This document shows, piece after piece, positions 1-7,763 of a DNA stretch of 64,000 nucleotides; within the stretch, counting starts at the first letter, position 1; the number at the start of each line of letters is the position of its first letter. The DNA lies in the NCBI RefSeq assembly GCF_001886955.1, contig NZ_CP016804.1, positions 1,178,001-1,242,000 of the forward strand, in the 5' to 3' direction. A program made the position numbers and the translations under genes. Source of the stretch: Halodesulfurarchaeum formicicum (GTDB lineage Archaea; Halobacteriota; Halobacteria; Halobacteriales; Halobacteriaceae). The notes under the pieces were generated by a model. The model saw only the letters and a list, made by a program, of their open reading frames with translations. It had not been told where the DNA came from and searched no databases.

Positions 1-144
1 ATCGAGATCTTGTAGGTGACCTGCACGAACCTGTGATTCGATAATTGCCTTCACAGCGTCTGGCCGCATTGCTAACTGCTCGGCGATGTCTCTAATCTCG
101 ATGCCGCGGTTAACGAATCCGAGTACCTCCTCGTAAACGCTCAT
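1..144 (-). CDS. FeoC-like winged-helix regulator (partial, C-terminus outside window)
   Basis: The first 48 codons run off the left edge (MSVYEEVLGFVNRG... IRDIAEQLAMRPDAVKAIIE...). The pattern is a small helix-turn-helix with a short loop like FeoC/MarR-type proteins. Its ATG overlaps the stop of the upstream membrane gene (ATGA), and GGTGAGGGG lies just before it. It is the last visible gene of the feo operon, which supports a FeoC-like role in iron transport control. The family assignment is by pattern and position only. The conserved Cys residues of enterobacterial FeoC cannot be judged because the end is missing. Confidence 0.6.
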   Translation of the reverse strand, partial: MSVYEEVLGFVNRGIEIRDIAEQLAMRPDAVKAIIESQVRAGHLQDLD

Positions 145-596
145 TTCCCCTCACCTGCTGCAGTAGGTTCAAACGCTTGCATGCGATATTTAACCACGAC
201 AAGTGCGAACAGTCCGAAGATGATCGAGGGGCTATACGGCGGGGCAAATGCGAGGGCGATCTGATCCAATTCTGCAACCCAAACATCGTGGCCACCTGGA
301 ATCGCTCCAAGGAACCGACCGAGAAGATCAGTTACGGCAACGATCCAGAGCATCGTCCCCGCAAGCACTGTTACCACCTGATTTCGGCGAGATCCGAGGC
401 CATGCGTTGAACCGTAAAGGAAAAACGCCCCGGCCGATGCGACGATGACGCCACGCCAGAGCAGGTACGTTCCGCTAACACTCAAGACGGAAATCGAAAC
501 GGAATTCCCGGAAACGCCGGCCAACAACTGGAGGCTACCGATCAACACCGAGATAATCCCTAATGCCCCGAAGTAAATCTCATCCCAGGATGGCAT
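141..596 (-). CDS. Four-helix membrane protein of the feo operon
   Basis: A 151-residue protein with about four hydrophobic segments (roughly residues 10-30, 40-62, 75-95 and 118-137) and short polar ends. It starts 2 nt after the stop of the FeoB membrane gene and its own stop overlaps the start of the FeoC-like gene, so it is translated from the same operon. No catalytic or metal-binding motif is evident. It may be an accessory subunit of the iron transporter; that is inferred from position alone. Confidence 0.7.
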   Translation of the reverse strand: MPSWDEIYFGALGIISVLIGSLQLLAGVSGNSVSISVLSVSGTYLLWRGVIVASAGAFFLYGSTHGLGSRRNQVVTVLAGTMLWIVAVTDLLGRFLGAIPGGHDVWVAELDQIALAFAPPYSPSIIFGLFALVVVKYRMQAFEPTAAGEGK

Positions 597-598
597 TT

Positions 599-1834
599 TT
601 AAGCCACCCCCATGGTCATCCCAATCAGTCGAAGCAGTCCACCCCAGAGGAACAACGTGACTCCGAGGATTGCAACGGCTCCAACCAGGGTTTTGACGAT
701 TCCGAAGCTCGATTTGCCCTCTTTAATCAACATCGCAAAGGTTGCGGCACATGGGAAGTAGATGCTAATCATGACGACCGACATGACTGTCTGGAAGGGT
801 GACAGTCCGACCCCGGTCAATTGCGCCACGGCCAGGTCTTTGCGTATGAACCCTGCAACAAGTCCCGGCACGGTCTCCTTTGGCACCCCAAACCACCCCG
901 TCAGCAACGGCTCGAGCGTCGTTGACAGCCAGTCGATCGCGCCACCCATCCAGAGGACGTTAATCAAACCGACGCCCAGCAACACGAACGGAATAGCCGA
1001 GACGAAAAAGCCCCGCATTCGAAGCCACAGTTTTGTCGACACATTCCCAATAGTGGGTTTCCTCATTGGAGGGACGTCCGTAATCAGCTTGGGTGTCTTG
1101 CCCGGGAGGAGTTTGTCAAGCACGGCTCCGACGGTGAAAAATCCAATGAGCAGGTAAAGAAGAATGTAGCCGGTGTATTGCGGAATGAGTGAGAGCATGA
1201 TACCGAGTTGTGCGCCACATGGGATGAACACCGAAAGCAGTGTCATCATCATGAAGCGCTGTTTTTTGGACTCGAGATTCCGAGTCGCTGCAACCCCCGG
1301 AACGTTACACCCAAACGAGAGAACCATGGGGATGACCGAGTAACCCTGTAATCCAATTTTCTCGAACACTGTGTCCAGCAAAACGGCGAGACGAGACATA
1401 TAGCCGGAGTCCTCCAAGACGACGAGGACGAGGTAAAGAGCGAAGATCGCTGGCAAAACGACGCCAATTGCGACGAAAAGTCCGCTGGTGAGCATCCCCC
1501 AGGAAACGACGGCTCGCTGAGCTGCTGGATCACCAATGAGTATGAAGTATACCCAACTGCCTTCCCAGGGGAAGACACTCTGAAGCCAGGGTAACCAGTA
1601 CTCATCGAACAGGGGGACGAAGTAGCCGTCGGTAAAGAATCCCGCAACAGCGCCGAAAAAGGCCCAGGCCCCGTACAGTACCGTGACCGCAAATGGAATT
1701 CCAAACCACGGGTCGACAAGCAAATCGCCCATAATGTCCGTGAACGAGTCTCTCTGTTCTCTGTACTCTACCGTGTTCGAAACGATTTGATCGACGAGCT
1801 CCCACCGTTCGGCCGACCCAAGACCTGAACTCAT
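599..1834 (-). CDS. feoB: FeoB membrane domain, separately encoded ferrous iron permease
   Basis: A 411-residue polytopic membrane protein matching the C-terminal half of FeoB. A short soluble lead (IVSNTVEYREQRDSFTDIMGDLLV) is followed by a helix with WFGIPFAV, and then two Gate-type repeats with conserved GCNVPGVAATR and PCGAQLG, and PCAATF in the last repeat. The protein would move Fe2+ across the cytoplasmic membrane with the GTPase made by the preceding gene. Its ATG lies inside the stop of that gene (ATGA), so the two are translationally coupled. In most organisms both parts are one ~650-770 residue protein. The Cys/Pro gate motifs are intact, so this is a split rather than a decayed gene. 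Confidence 0.92.
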   Translation of the reverse strand: MSSGLGSAERWELVDQIVSNTVEYREQRDSFTDIMGDLLVDPWFGIPFAVTVLYGAWAFFGAVAGFFTDGYFVPLFDEYWLPWLQSVFPWEGSWVYFILIGDPAAQRAVVSWGMLTSGLFVAIGVVLPAIFALYLVLVVLEDSGYMSRLAVLLDTVFEKIGLQGYSVIPMVLSFGCNVPGVAATRNLESKKQRFMMMTLLSVFIPCGAQLGIMLSLIPQYTGYILLYLLIGFFTVGAVLDKLLPGKTPKLITDVPPMRKPTIGNVSTKLWLRMRGFFVSAIPFVLLGVGLINVLWMGGAIDWLSTTLEPLLTGWFGVPKETVPGLVAGFIRKDLAVAQLTGVGLSPFQTVMSVVMISIYFPCAATFAMLIKEGKSSFGIVKTLVGAVAILGVTLFLWGGLLRLIGMTMGVA

Positions 1835-2457
1835 CCTTCAATCGCCTCCTTTGTGCCCTCCGTGCGTTCTTGTATTGCTGTTAGCGAGGGGGAATGGGCC
1901 GCTTCAATACTTTCAACGAGGTCTTTGAGTCCTTCACCAGTTGTTGCGACTGTGGGCACAACTGGCACATCCAAGATGTGTTCAAGGTGCGCGACGTCAA
2001 TCTGGATGTTCTGTTTGCGAGCCTCGTCGATCATATTTGCTGCGACGGTGACGTCGTACCCGTCATCGATAATTTCGAGGAGCAAATTGAGTCCCCGTTC
2101 GATCCGAGTCGCGTCGAGGACACAAACAACAACGGCGTCCGAGTGCTCCTCCAAAATCTCGACAGCCACCTCTTCGGAGGCGTTCTTGGGTGAGAGGGAG
2201 AACGTTCCTGGAACGTCAATAACGTCGATCGACTCGCCCTGATATTGAAGCTCACCGTGGGTGTAATCGACCGTCGTTCCGGGATAATTCGATTCAGTGA
2301 CATTCGATTCACCAAAATTTGGCCAGAATCCCTGTTGCGACCATTTATTTGACCTCACGTTGGAGTCGATATTTCCGGACCCAGTTAATTGGTTGAATAG
2401 AGCGCTTTTGCCGACGTTCGGATGACCAACGAGTAATATTGACGGCCTATCACTCAT
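1831..2457 (-). CDS. feoB: FeoB GTPase domain, separately encoded
   Basis: A 208-residue G protein. G1 is GHPNVGKS at 11-18, NYPGTT at 57-62 corresponds to the switch I/G2 region, G3 is DVPGT at 81-85, and NMID serves as G4. It corresponds to the N-terminal domain of FeoB and would drive or gate iron transport by the membrane protein encoded just downstream. Between G1 and G2 there are about 20-25 extra residues (polar, with NKWSQQGFW) not found in standard FeoB. The start at MSDRPSIL is chosen because it overlaps the FeoA stop by 8 nt; MSLQ at 2472 is an alternative. The end falls at the natural boundary before the membrane part. Confidence 0.9.
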   Translation of the reverse strand: MSDRPSILLVGHPNVGKSALFNQLTGSGNIDSNVRSNKWSQQGFWPNFGESNVTESNYPGTTVDYTHGELQYQGESIDVIDVPGTFSLSPKNASEEVAVEILEEHSDAVVVCVLDATRIERGLNLLLEIIDDGYDVTVAANMIDEARKQNIQIDVAHLEHILDVPVVPTVATTGEGLKDLVESIEAAHSPSLTAIQERTEGTKEAIEG

Positions 2458-2743
2458 CATCTGTAGCGACATAGATGCGGCGGGCGTGATCCTGACTCAA
2501 CGATGTCGTACTGTGACCGATCGTTATGGTGATCGGCCCATTGAACGGCTGTTTTGATTGAACGACAAGCTCTTTGCCCGATCGGATCCCCATCTCTCCG
2601 AGTTCTTCCCGAAGAGCGTCATCGATTTCTTTGATTCTGCCTCGCTTTTTCCTACCCAATTCATTGAGGCGGCGTCGCTTCCGCTTTCGCTTTCCTCGTC
2701 GAGTTTCGCCGTTTTCCTTGCCTGTTATGTTTTTCCGACCCAT
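2450..2743 (-). CDS. feoA: FeoA domain protein
   Basis: 97 residues. The C-terminal ~75 form a FeoA SH3-like domain (IKEIDDALREELGEMGIRSGKEL, then a strand pattern ending in HARRIYV). FeoA binds the FeoB GTPase domain and is required for ferrous iron uptake. The N-terminal ~25 residues are an unusual run of Arg and Lys, odd for a haloarchaeal cytosolic protein; they might contact membrane lipids or nucleic acid. The start is supported by GGTGAGG about 6 nt upstream. It is the first gene of the operon and lies directly behind the iron-box-like palindrome. Internal starts would remove the basic tail, so the exact start is less certain than the domain. Confidence 0.85.
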   Translation of the reverse strand: MGRKNITGKENGETRRGKRKRKRRRLNELGRKKRGRIKEIDDALREELGEMGIRSGKELVVQSKQPFNGPITITIGHSTTSLSQDHARRIYVATDDE

Positions 2744-2772
2744 TTAGCCTCACCTAACTTAGGCAGGCCTAA
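2744..2772 (-). promoter_or_regulatory. DtxR/SirR-like iron-box palindrome in the feo promoter
   Basis: TTAGGC-AG-GCCTAA at 2759-2772 is an inverted repeat with 6 bp arms, and a second overlapping half-site pair (TTAGCC...ACCTAA) begins at 2744. The pattern resembles the TTAGG/CCTAA operators of DtxR-family metal repressors, which haloarchaea carry as Idr/SirR. It sits at most 30 bp upstream of the FeoA start, where a bound repressor would block transcription when iron is plentiful. Confidence 0.6.
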
Positions 2773-3004
2773 TGTTTTGGAGAGGGCATGATAATCCCAG
2801 ATGTGTATTCCCATTAATTGGAAATTGTTCTCATGGATCTCCCAAGATAGTGCCATGCAAATCCCGGAAAATACTCAGGGGAATCGAAAATCCGAGAAAC
2901 CGATTTTTCTTAATTCAGTATTAAATTTCACAACTTGTGCTCATTCTTATTTGATATATTGGGTGATGTGTCCAACAATTAAGTGTTAATTTTTACAATC
3001 ATTC
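2773..3004. other. AT-rich intergenic stretch between feo and the accessory island
   Basis: No convincing reading frame. The composition drops sharply in GC here, marking the junction between the GC-rich feo operon and the island that starts with repeat copy A. Short AT tracts such as TTTGATATATT could serve as TATA elements, but no gene starts nearby in the right direction. Confidence 0.5.
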
Positions 3005-3072
3005 GCTGCTGAATTCGCGCGTTCTATTCAGCAGTGGCTAATTGCAACTACCCAAATGATAACCAAAACCAA
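3005..3072 (+). repeat. Island repeat copy A
   Basis: The copy carries the core GCGCGTTCTATTCAGCAG and the downstream GATAACCAAAACC block shared with copies B, D and E. Here the left end also forms a perfect 9 bp inverted repeat, CTGCTGAAT (3006-3014) with ATTCAGCAG (3026-3034), around an 11 nt loop. It abuts the 3' end of the minus-strand gene at 3082. Confidence 0.7.
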
Positions 3073-3081
3073 ATTACGAAC

Positions 3082-3351
3082 TTACTTTCCACCAGGATTG
3101 GTGTTCCGAAGGTTATCTCGGTACTCACGGTACGCCTCTGCCCGCTCACGTTTCTCCTGCTCGCTCAACACATCGTGTTTTTCCTCATCATAGAACGGTA
3201 GTTCCTCAACCGGGGGAATATCCATCACTACTCCTAAGCTGGCGATCTTCGGAAAGTAGTTCTCGATAACCCAATCCTCATCGTGTTTATTGACTGCCTT
3301 TCTAATATAGGGGGCAGCCTCCGGGTATTCTTCTTCCAAGTCTTCGCTCAT
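3082..3351 (-). CDS. Small acidic orphan protein
   Basis: An 89-residue protein starting MSEDLEEEYPEAAPYIRK. It is strongly acidic and rich in Tyr and Glu, with a Glu/Arg helix near the end (EQEKRERAEAYREYRDNL). The open frame extends upstream to 3510, but those residues are basic and look non-coding, so the internal ATG is preferred; GGGTAGTA precedes it. It lies downstream of another small gene on the same strand. I do not recognise a family. Confidence 0.6.
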   Translation of the reverse strand: MSEDLEEEYPEAAPYIRKAVNKHDEDWVIENYFPKIASLGVVMDIPPVEELPFYDEEKHDVLSEQEKRERAEAYREYRDNLRNTNPGGK

Positions 3352-3485
3352 TACTACCCTTTTAGAGTGGGCGAAGGATAATAATCTCCAACGGGGTGGT
3401 GTTGCAAACAATCTTTGTACCGAGCGATAAGCTGTTTGAACATTATCACGGAAGAGTTGCAAATATGGTAGGACATCCGAGGGGC

Positions 3486-3893
3486 CTATTCTGGATTTTC
3501 CTCGTTCCAATCTCTCTGGTCCCAGTTTGCAGCAACACGGATTTTCTCTTGTTCCGATTTCTCGTCGATAACATCAGAGTATTCTTCGACGCTCTCCAAC
3601 CATTGTCTGGCCTCTTTTGGAAGTTCAGATCGACTGCTTGAAATTTCCATTTCGTCTTTATCGTCAAATCGGAGAATTTCAAACGCAAGCCGTTCTTCTT
3701 GAAGTTCCTCAGGCTGACCCTCTCCTATGTCGGGGTCATACTTATCCGGTTCACAGGGGTAGTAAGCCAACTTCTCAGAACGAATTGCAGCTAGCTTACA
3801 ATTTGTACATACATACCAGGGAGCAATACCGCCAATAACAGTCACATCTTCGTGTTTATGAACAGGATCGGTGCCTGAATCAGATTTACTCAT
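3486..3893 (-). CDS. Orphan protein with a zinc-ribbon-like start
   Basis: 135 residues. The N-terminal part has WYVCTNCKLAAIR and then YYPCEPDKYD, that is CxxC plus a later Cys, suggesting a partial or three-Cys metal site. The rest is acidic and probably helical (PEELQEERLAFEILRFDD, then EARQWLESVEEY). It precedes the small gene at 3082-3351 on the same strand with a 134 nt gap and may share its transcript. A TAA triplet tract lies 20-45 bp upstream of its ATG, in the promoter zone. No function can be assigned. Confidence 0.65.
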   Translation of the reverse strand: MSKSDSGTDPVHKHEDVTVIGGIAPWYVCTNCKLAAIRSEKLAYYPCEPDKYDPDIGEGQPEELQEERLAFEILRFDDKDEMEISSSRSELPKEARQWLESVEEYSDVIDEKSEQEKIRVAANWDQRDWNEENPE

Positions 3894-3916
3894 GGATACA
3901 GGCTGATTTATTATCT

Positions 3917-3938
3917 AATAATAATAATAATAATAATT
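3917..3938. repeat. TAA trinucleotide tract
   Basis: Seven tandem TAA units lie about 24-45 bp upstream of the minus-strand start at 3893, where a haloarchaeal TATA box would lie. Read on the transcribed strand it is a TTA run, itself TATA-like. Confidence 0.85.
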
Positions 3939-4302
3939 CGGCACCTAACTCCCACTCACTGACGATGAGAAATCATCTGTATTATCCAACTGCAGGATTT
4001 GGGAATATATTCTTTCGGTAGCGAATAAGTCTCCGAGTGAAAACTGGTTTATTGGGTCGTAATTTGATCTTAACAAATATTTCCGGCCGAGAATACCCGT
4101 CAATGGAGTCGACAAAAAATTGGGACCTTAGACAGAGAGAATTAAAGTCTCGAAAAAACTGGTGCTGCAAAGATTTCCTCCCAGTTTTATCATCAATGAG
4201 CGGTGATACGTGGTTTGCCGGCCAAGAGAGGGGTCATAGAACAAATCAGTTTGGTCAGCGTAACCGGAGCCCTGGAACAAGCCAGGTCCGGGGTACAGGG
4301 AG
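3939..4302. other. Intergenic stretch, no supported gene
   Basis: An 89-codon plus-strand frame (4037-4306) exists but is rich in Arg, Cys and Trp and lacks the acidic bias of haloarchaeal proteins, so it is not called. The right end carries CAGGGAG just before the ATG at 4303, a plausible ribosome binding site. Confidence 0.5.
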
Positions 4303-4605
4303 ATGAGTGACATACCCATAATGGCCGAGAATTGGGAAGAAGGCCTTTGGGAACAACTGAGTAATAACGCCGAAGGTGCAGCTATGGAGATTGAAAACAG
4401 CAACCTTGAGGCGGTATATGAGGAATTTTACATTGGCGCGATGGTGGCCAGAATGGGTCTTAATACGGATCCTGACGACATGAAGGTGCAACGGCTCATA
4501 CTAACCGCTCAAATGGCATGGGTGATGTCGGGACTGCAACTCGGATATACTGACCGTGTCCAAGAAGACCATGAAGGAAGCAGTATATATGCAGATAATC
4601 TCTAG
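4303..4605 (+). CDS. Small acidic orphan protein
   Basis: 100 residues, MSDIPIMAENWEEGLWEQL..., acidic and mostly helical by pattern. A moderately hydrophobic stretch (LILTAQMAWVMSGLQLGY) near residue 70 could be buried or membrane-adjacent. GGGAG lies directly before the ATG. It stands alone on the plus strand between a minus-strand pair and repeat copy B. No family recognised. Confidence 0.6.
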   Translation: MSDIPIMAENWEEGLWEQLSNNAEGAAMEIENSNLEAVYEEFYIGAMVARMGLNTDPDDMKVQRLILTAQMAWVMSGLQLGYTDRVQEDHEGSSIYADNL

Positions 4606-4692
4606 GTTTCCACATTTTACATACAATCTTGATCCACACAATCATCATGAGATGAATAGTTCAAATTCTGACTTCCGAATCAGTGACTCAAT

Positions 4693-4774
4693 GGCGCGTT
4701 CTATCCAGCAAAAATCGATTGCTCCTGTTCAGATAGTAACCTAAACGGGCTGCTGAACTGAGTCTCTGTTCAGC
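4693..4774 (+). repeat. Island repeat copy B
   Basis: GGCGCGTTCTATCCAGCA, then ATTGCTCC, GATAGTAACCTAAACGGG and CTGCTGAAC, in the same order and orientation as copy D. The right end adds a hairpin, GCTGAAC (4752-4758) with GTTCAGC (4768-4774). It lies at the 3' end of the minus-strand gene that ends at 4845. Confidence 0.7.
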
Positions 4775-4844
4775 TCAGCGAATTCCGTTTCTTTCAGCTA
4801 CTCATCGAACAATCATCCACTCAATGTGTATGCTTTCTAATTAA

Positions 4845-5765
4845 CTAAAGTTCAGCTTTGATCTCGTTTTCATAATTGTATAGAATACGGTCCAACTCCC
4901 ACGGTTCAATTTCAAGATCGTCTGCAATAGACTTGAGGAACTCCTCTTGTTCCTCATAGCTGTATCCTTCGTAATCGAAACCGATCATCTCAAAGATATT
5001 TTTTATTCTGGAGTCAATCGCAATATAGTTTCGAAAGTCGGGATGATACAAATCCATCCCGATATTGCGGGCATATTTTGGGCCGATCAATTTGAATTTC
5101 TTTAAGAATTTTATTTTTTCGTTTGCACTGTCTTTCTGCCTGTACTCTTCTTTCAAACCTTTTGGATCTCCGTGGTCTTGTTTTACCAATCCAAAATTTT
5201 CGATTAGTGCTTCTGTCTTTTTATTGTGATATGAGACATTTGCATCAAGAAGAACTGGTTTGATTTTCTCATGACGATTTTCTGGACTCATCTGATCAAT
5301 AGTTTCAAACGAGACTTGTTCGTATCTCTCTTGAACGATGTTATCGTTCTCATCGATAACTAATTGAGCTCCCCGTGAACTCCCTTGTGTCGCGAGACTC
5401 AGAACCAGCTCAAACCACATAGCATCATCACGCTTCCACCGGTGCTGGCCAGTCTCTTTGAGATCTGAAAGTGTCTTTTGCACATCTTCTTTGTCACGCA
5501 CATTCTGAATAGCCTTCGTCAGAGAGTTCATCATCTTGTACTTTTTCCAATCTTCCCGGAAATATCTGTTCCCGTCTGCATCGTGTACCCAATATGAGTA
5601 CCCTTCCTTCGGCTTTGGGAGATGAAAGTCCGGCTCAGAAAACTTACTGAGAATATTGACAAAGTCATCGCTATCGGGTGGTTTCCATTCATCCTCAATG
5701 ATGACAGCGTATCCTTCATCTGGCCATAATTTGTCTAACTCATCCAGGTCTGGATAAGCCGGCAT
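4845..5765 (-). CDS. HhH-GPD DNA glycosylase-like protein
   Basis: 306 residues. Near residues 222-260 it has KKFKLIGPKYARNIGMDL followed by YIAIDSRIKNIFEMIG. This matches the helix-hairpin-helix (LxGIGxKxA) and downstream Asp (IDxRV) of the endonuclease III/OGG superfamily, which remove damaged or modified bases. The Asp is the presumed catalytic carboxylate; the hairpin lysine of bifunctional glycosylases is not obvious. The first ~180 residues have no recognised domain. Sitting in a nuclease-rich island, it may act on foreign or modified DNA rather than in housekeeping repair, which is inference. The ATG at 5765 gives an acidic start, MPAYPDLDELDKLW. Confidence 0.6.
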   Translation of the reverse strand: MPAYPDLDELDKLWPDEGYAVIIEDEWKPPDSDDFVNILSKFSEPDFHLPKPKEGYSYWVHDADGNRYFREDWKKYKMMNSLTKAIQNVRDKEDVQKTLSDLKETGQHRWKRDDAMWFELVLSLATQGSSRGAQLVIDENDNIVQERYEQVSFETIDQMSPENRHEKIKPVLLDANVSYHNKKTEALIENFGLVKQDHGDPKGLKEEYRQKDSANEKIKFLKKFKLIGPKYARNIGMDLYHPDFRNYIAIDSRIKNIFEMIGFDYEGYSYEEQEEFLKSIADDLEIEPWELDRILYNYENEIKAEL

Positions 5766-5913
5766 GTTCTGTAATCTAAGGCGAGAGAGGGAATAAATTG
5801 GGATAGTTCTATTTCTACCGACCCAATTCAGGTGGCAGATGCAAATTGGTGATCTGTATCGAATACCTTGCTACGCGGACGGAGTTTGGGTCGTGCGGTA
5901 TTCGCCCGTTGAC

Positions 5914-6045
5914 TTATTCTTCTGAATTGTCTTTTTTGTCCTGAATGGCTTTCTGCGCACCTTCTGATACAGATTTCCAGAAATCTTCCTCCATCCAACG
6001 AGCGATTTCATCAGCATCGGCATCTTTGTCAGGCTTTTCTGCCAT
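5914..6045 (-). CDS. Very small acidic protein (43 aa)
   Basis: An open frame of 43 codons reading MAEKPDKDADADEIARWMEE... and ending ...KKDNSEE. Its strong acidic bias and helical pattern are typical of genuine haloarchaeal genes. A longer overlapping frame on the same strand (5871-6053) is basic and is rejected. It sits upstream of the HhH gene on the same strand, about 150 nt away, so the two could form one cassette. No function recognised. Confidence 0.5.
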   Translation of the reverse strand: MAEKPDKDADADEIARWMEEDFWKSVSEGAQKAIQDKKDNSEE

Positions 6046-6124
6046 ATTTGCATAATTAGCCCTGTGACTACTATTATTTACTCATGGATTCGGAAGGAAA
6101 CTCCTTCAAAATTATAAATCGATT

Positions 6125-6195
6125 TGCTGCATACGCGCCATCTATTCCTCAGCCGTCAACTGTAACTGTACATATAATAATCAAAATGACGTGCT
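6125..6195 (+). repeat. Island repeat copy C (degenerate)
   Basis: TTGCTGCATACGCGCCATCTATTCCTCAG, then a variable middle and AATAATCAAAATGACGTGCT. It matches the consensus left block (TGCTGnATwCGCGCG..CTATTC) and the GATAGTAACGAAAAC block only loosely. Same orientation as the other copies. Confidence 0.5.
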
Positions 6196-6450
6196 AGATA
6201 GAGAGGATGGAGGCAGCAGATTGGATCGGTTATATTCAGTCCAGTGAGCTATAAGAGTTGTTGAGCAACCCGGCTATCTTTTGTATATTTCAGTCCCGCA
6301 GGAGTGAAGCGGCCATTCCAACTGTACTACATCTCCATTCTGTAAGAAGTACAGCAATCATGGTAGAACACAACAGTTTGGGTTGAACTAATACAGTTAT
6401 TCTCTACATGCACCCCCAGTTCTTTATGTGTTATATGATTCTACTGAATT
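6196..6450 (+). other. Intergenic stretch with a hairpin and promoter for the 6451 gene
   Basis: No gene is seen. CTGTACT (6322-6328) and AGTACAG (6348-6354) form a 7 bp inverted repeat. CTTTATGTG at about 6422-6430 lies 21-29 nt before the GTG at 6451, which fits a TATA box for a leaderless transcript. Together with repeat copy C the gene-free space is about 400 bp. Confidence 0.45.
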
Positions 6451-7632
6451 GTGACTGAGACTACATCGGAAGCACATCTCCAAGAAATTGAGGAGTTGCT
6501 TGCCGATGTTGACCGACCACCAGCAACGACATTAGATATTCTCGGGGAAGCCAAACGCGAACGATACTGGGAAGACCTTTTGGTCTACTTTCTCAATCCG
6601 AGCAATCCCCATGGGTTCAATGCAGATGTATTGGCGGCCTTCTTGCAGGCCCTCTCTGAACACGAAGGGACATCGCTTCCACCTCTACGGCATGAGCTCG
6701 AACAGGTCGAGGTTCAATCACAGGTCCCAACGGGCGATGGGCCGTTTGATATCTTCCTATGGAGTAAGGATGCGTGGTACGTCGTTATCGAGTTGAAAGT
6801 CGCTGCGGCTGAAACAGGGACCCAAACAAGACGATATGCCCAAGCACCCAAGCTTGGCGAGCTCGTGGTGAACCAACACGAAGGAGCGAGTGAGTATGTG
6901 TACCTTGCTCCTAGAAGCGCAGGCTCATCGACATCCGAGAAGTTCGTCGATGTGTCATGGGAATACCTCATCCCCTATCTTGAAGAGGTCCTGAGGACGA
7001 GTTATGGCCAATATCCGTCGAAAAGTCACGCGCAGCTTGCGGATTACCTCGACACGATAAAGCAGACACTCAACATGGACGAGTTCACCACTATCTCGGA
7101 AGAAACGAAACTATACACTGATTACGCCGACACAATCAATCGCCTCATTGAGGCCTACGAAGATGATAGAGCCAAGATCTTCAATCACCTTCAGACGGTA
7201 TTTCTGGACGAGTTAGAGAGCCCCCGAGAGGGGTGGGTCGTTAACAACAGTCCGAAGCGATACATCAACTTCGCCAAAAATGACTGGGGCAACGTGGCTG
7301 GTAGTGTGCGAATCGAATATGAACCCCATGTCCATCTCAACCGCGATCATCCAGAAATTCGCCTCCGCCTCGATATCGAAAATACAGGAAAACAGGAGAT
7401 ACGGAAGGAGTTTAATGAAAAACTGGATGAAGCAGAACGCGATGCACTAAGAAACGCTGACTGGGAATTTGTTGATGGTAGCTATGCCTATCTCACCAAA
7501 TCAGTTCCGTTGGATGTGGACCAGCCAGTGGACTCTATTCATCATGCTATTCAGAATCTCAACGAACTTCGAGCGATGGTTGAGCCCTATATTGACGAAA
7601 TCGTAGCTAAGTATCAGAACAGCGCAGACTAA
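6451..7632 (+). CDS. PD-(D/E)XK nuclease superfamily protein
   Basis: 393 residues, GTG start. Residues ~30-60 (RERYWEDLLVYFLNPSNPHGFN) and ~97-115 (DGPFDIFLWSKDAWYVVIELKV) give the D-x(n)-ExK core of PD-(D/E)XK nucleases, preceded by a conserved Trp/Tyr helix as in families that carry an N-terminal 'FLNP..PHGF' signature. The second half is an acidic helical domain of unknown role. It would cleave DNA; the target is unknown. It stands alone in its repeat-delimited unit, with no methylase or helicase next to it. A defence role is inferred from the nuclease-rich neighbourhood. Confidence 0.65.
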   Translation: MTETTSEAHLQEIEELLADVDRPPATTLDILGEAKRERYWEDLLVYFLNPSNPHGFNADVLAAFLQALSEHEGTSLPPLRHELEQVEVQSQVPTGDGPFDIFLWSKDAWYVVIELKVAAAETGTQTRRYAQAPKLGELVVNQHEGASEYVYLAPRSAGSSTSEKFVDVSWEYLIPYLEEVLRTSYGQYPSKSHAQLADYLDTIKQTLNMDEFTTISEETKLYTDYADTINRLIEAYEDDRAKIFNHLQTVFLDELESPREGWVVNNSPKRYINFAKNDWGNVAGSVRIEYEPHVHLNRDHPEIRLRLDIENTGKQEIRKEFNEKLDEAERDALRNADWEFVDGSYAYLTKSVPLDVDQPVDSIHHAIQNLNELRAMVEPYIDEIVAKYQNSAD

Positions 7633-7763
7633 GGGATTTTTCAGTTATCGTTTGCTAGATTCTCGCTACAGCCAGTTTGTCGGCCGTAACTAACAGTTCA
7701 GAGTTAAACTAGCCCAGTATCGTCCTTTGTCTATCCTGCCCTACACAGGCTCAATCGTAGAGT

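Noticed and set aside
4037-4306. 89-codon plus-strand frame before the 4303 gene
   Set aside because: Basic, Cys/Trp-rich composition and overlap with the ribosome site of the next gene.
5871-6053. 60-codon minus-strand frame
   Set aside because: It is basic; the overlapping acidic 43-codon frame (5914-6045) is the better gene.
7633-7763. A possible seventh copy of the island repeat between the 6451 and 7764 genes
   Set aside because: Only scattered short matches (GTAACTAACAGTTCAG); the core GCGCGTT..ATTCAGCA is absent.
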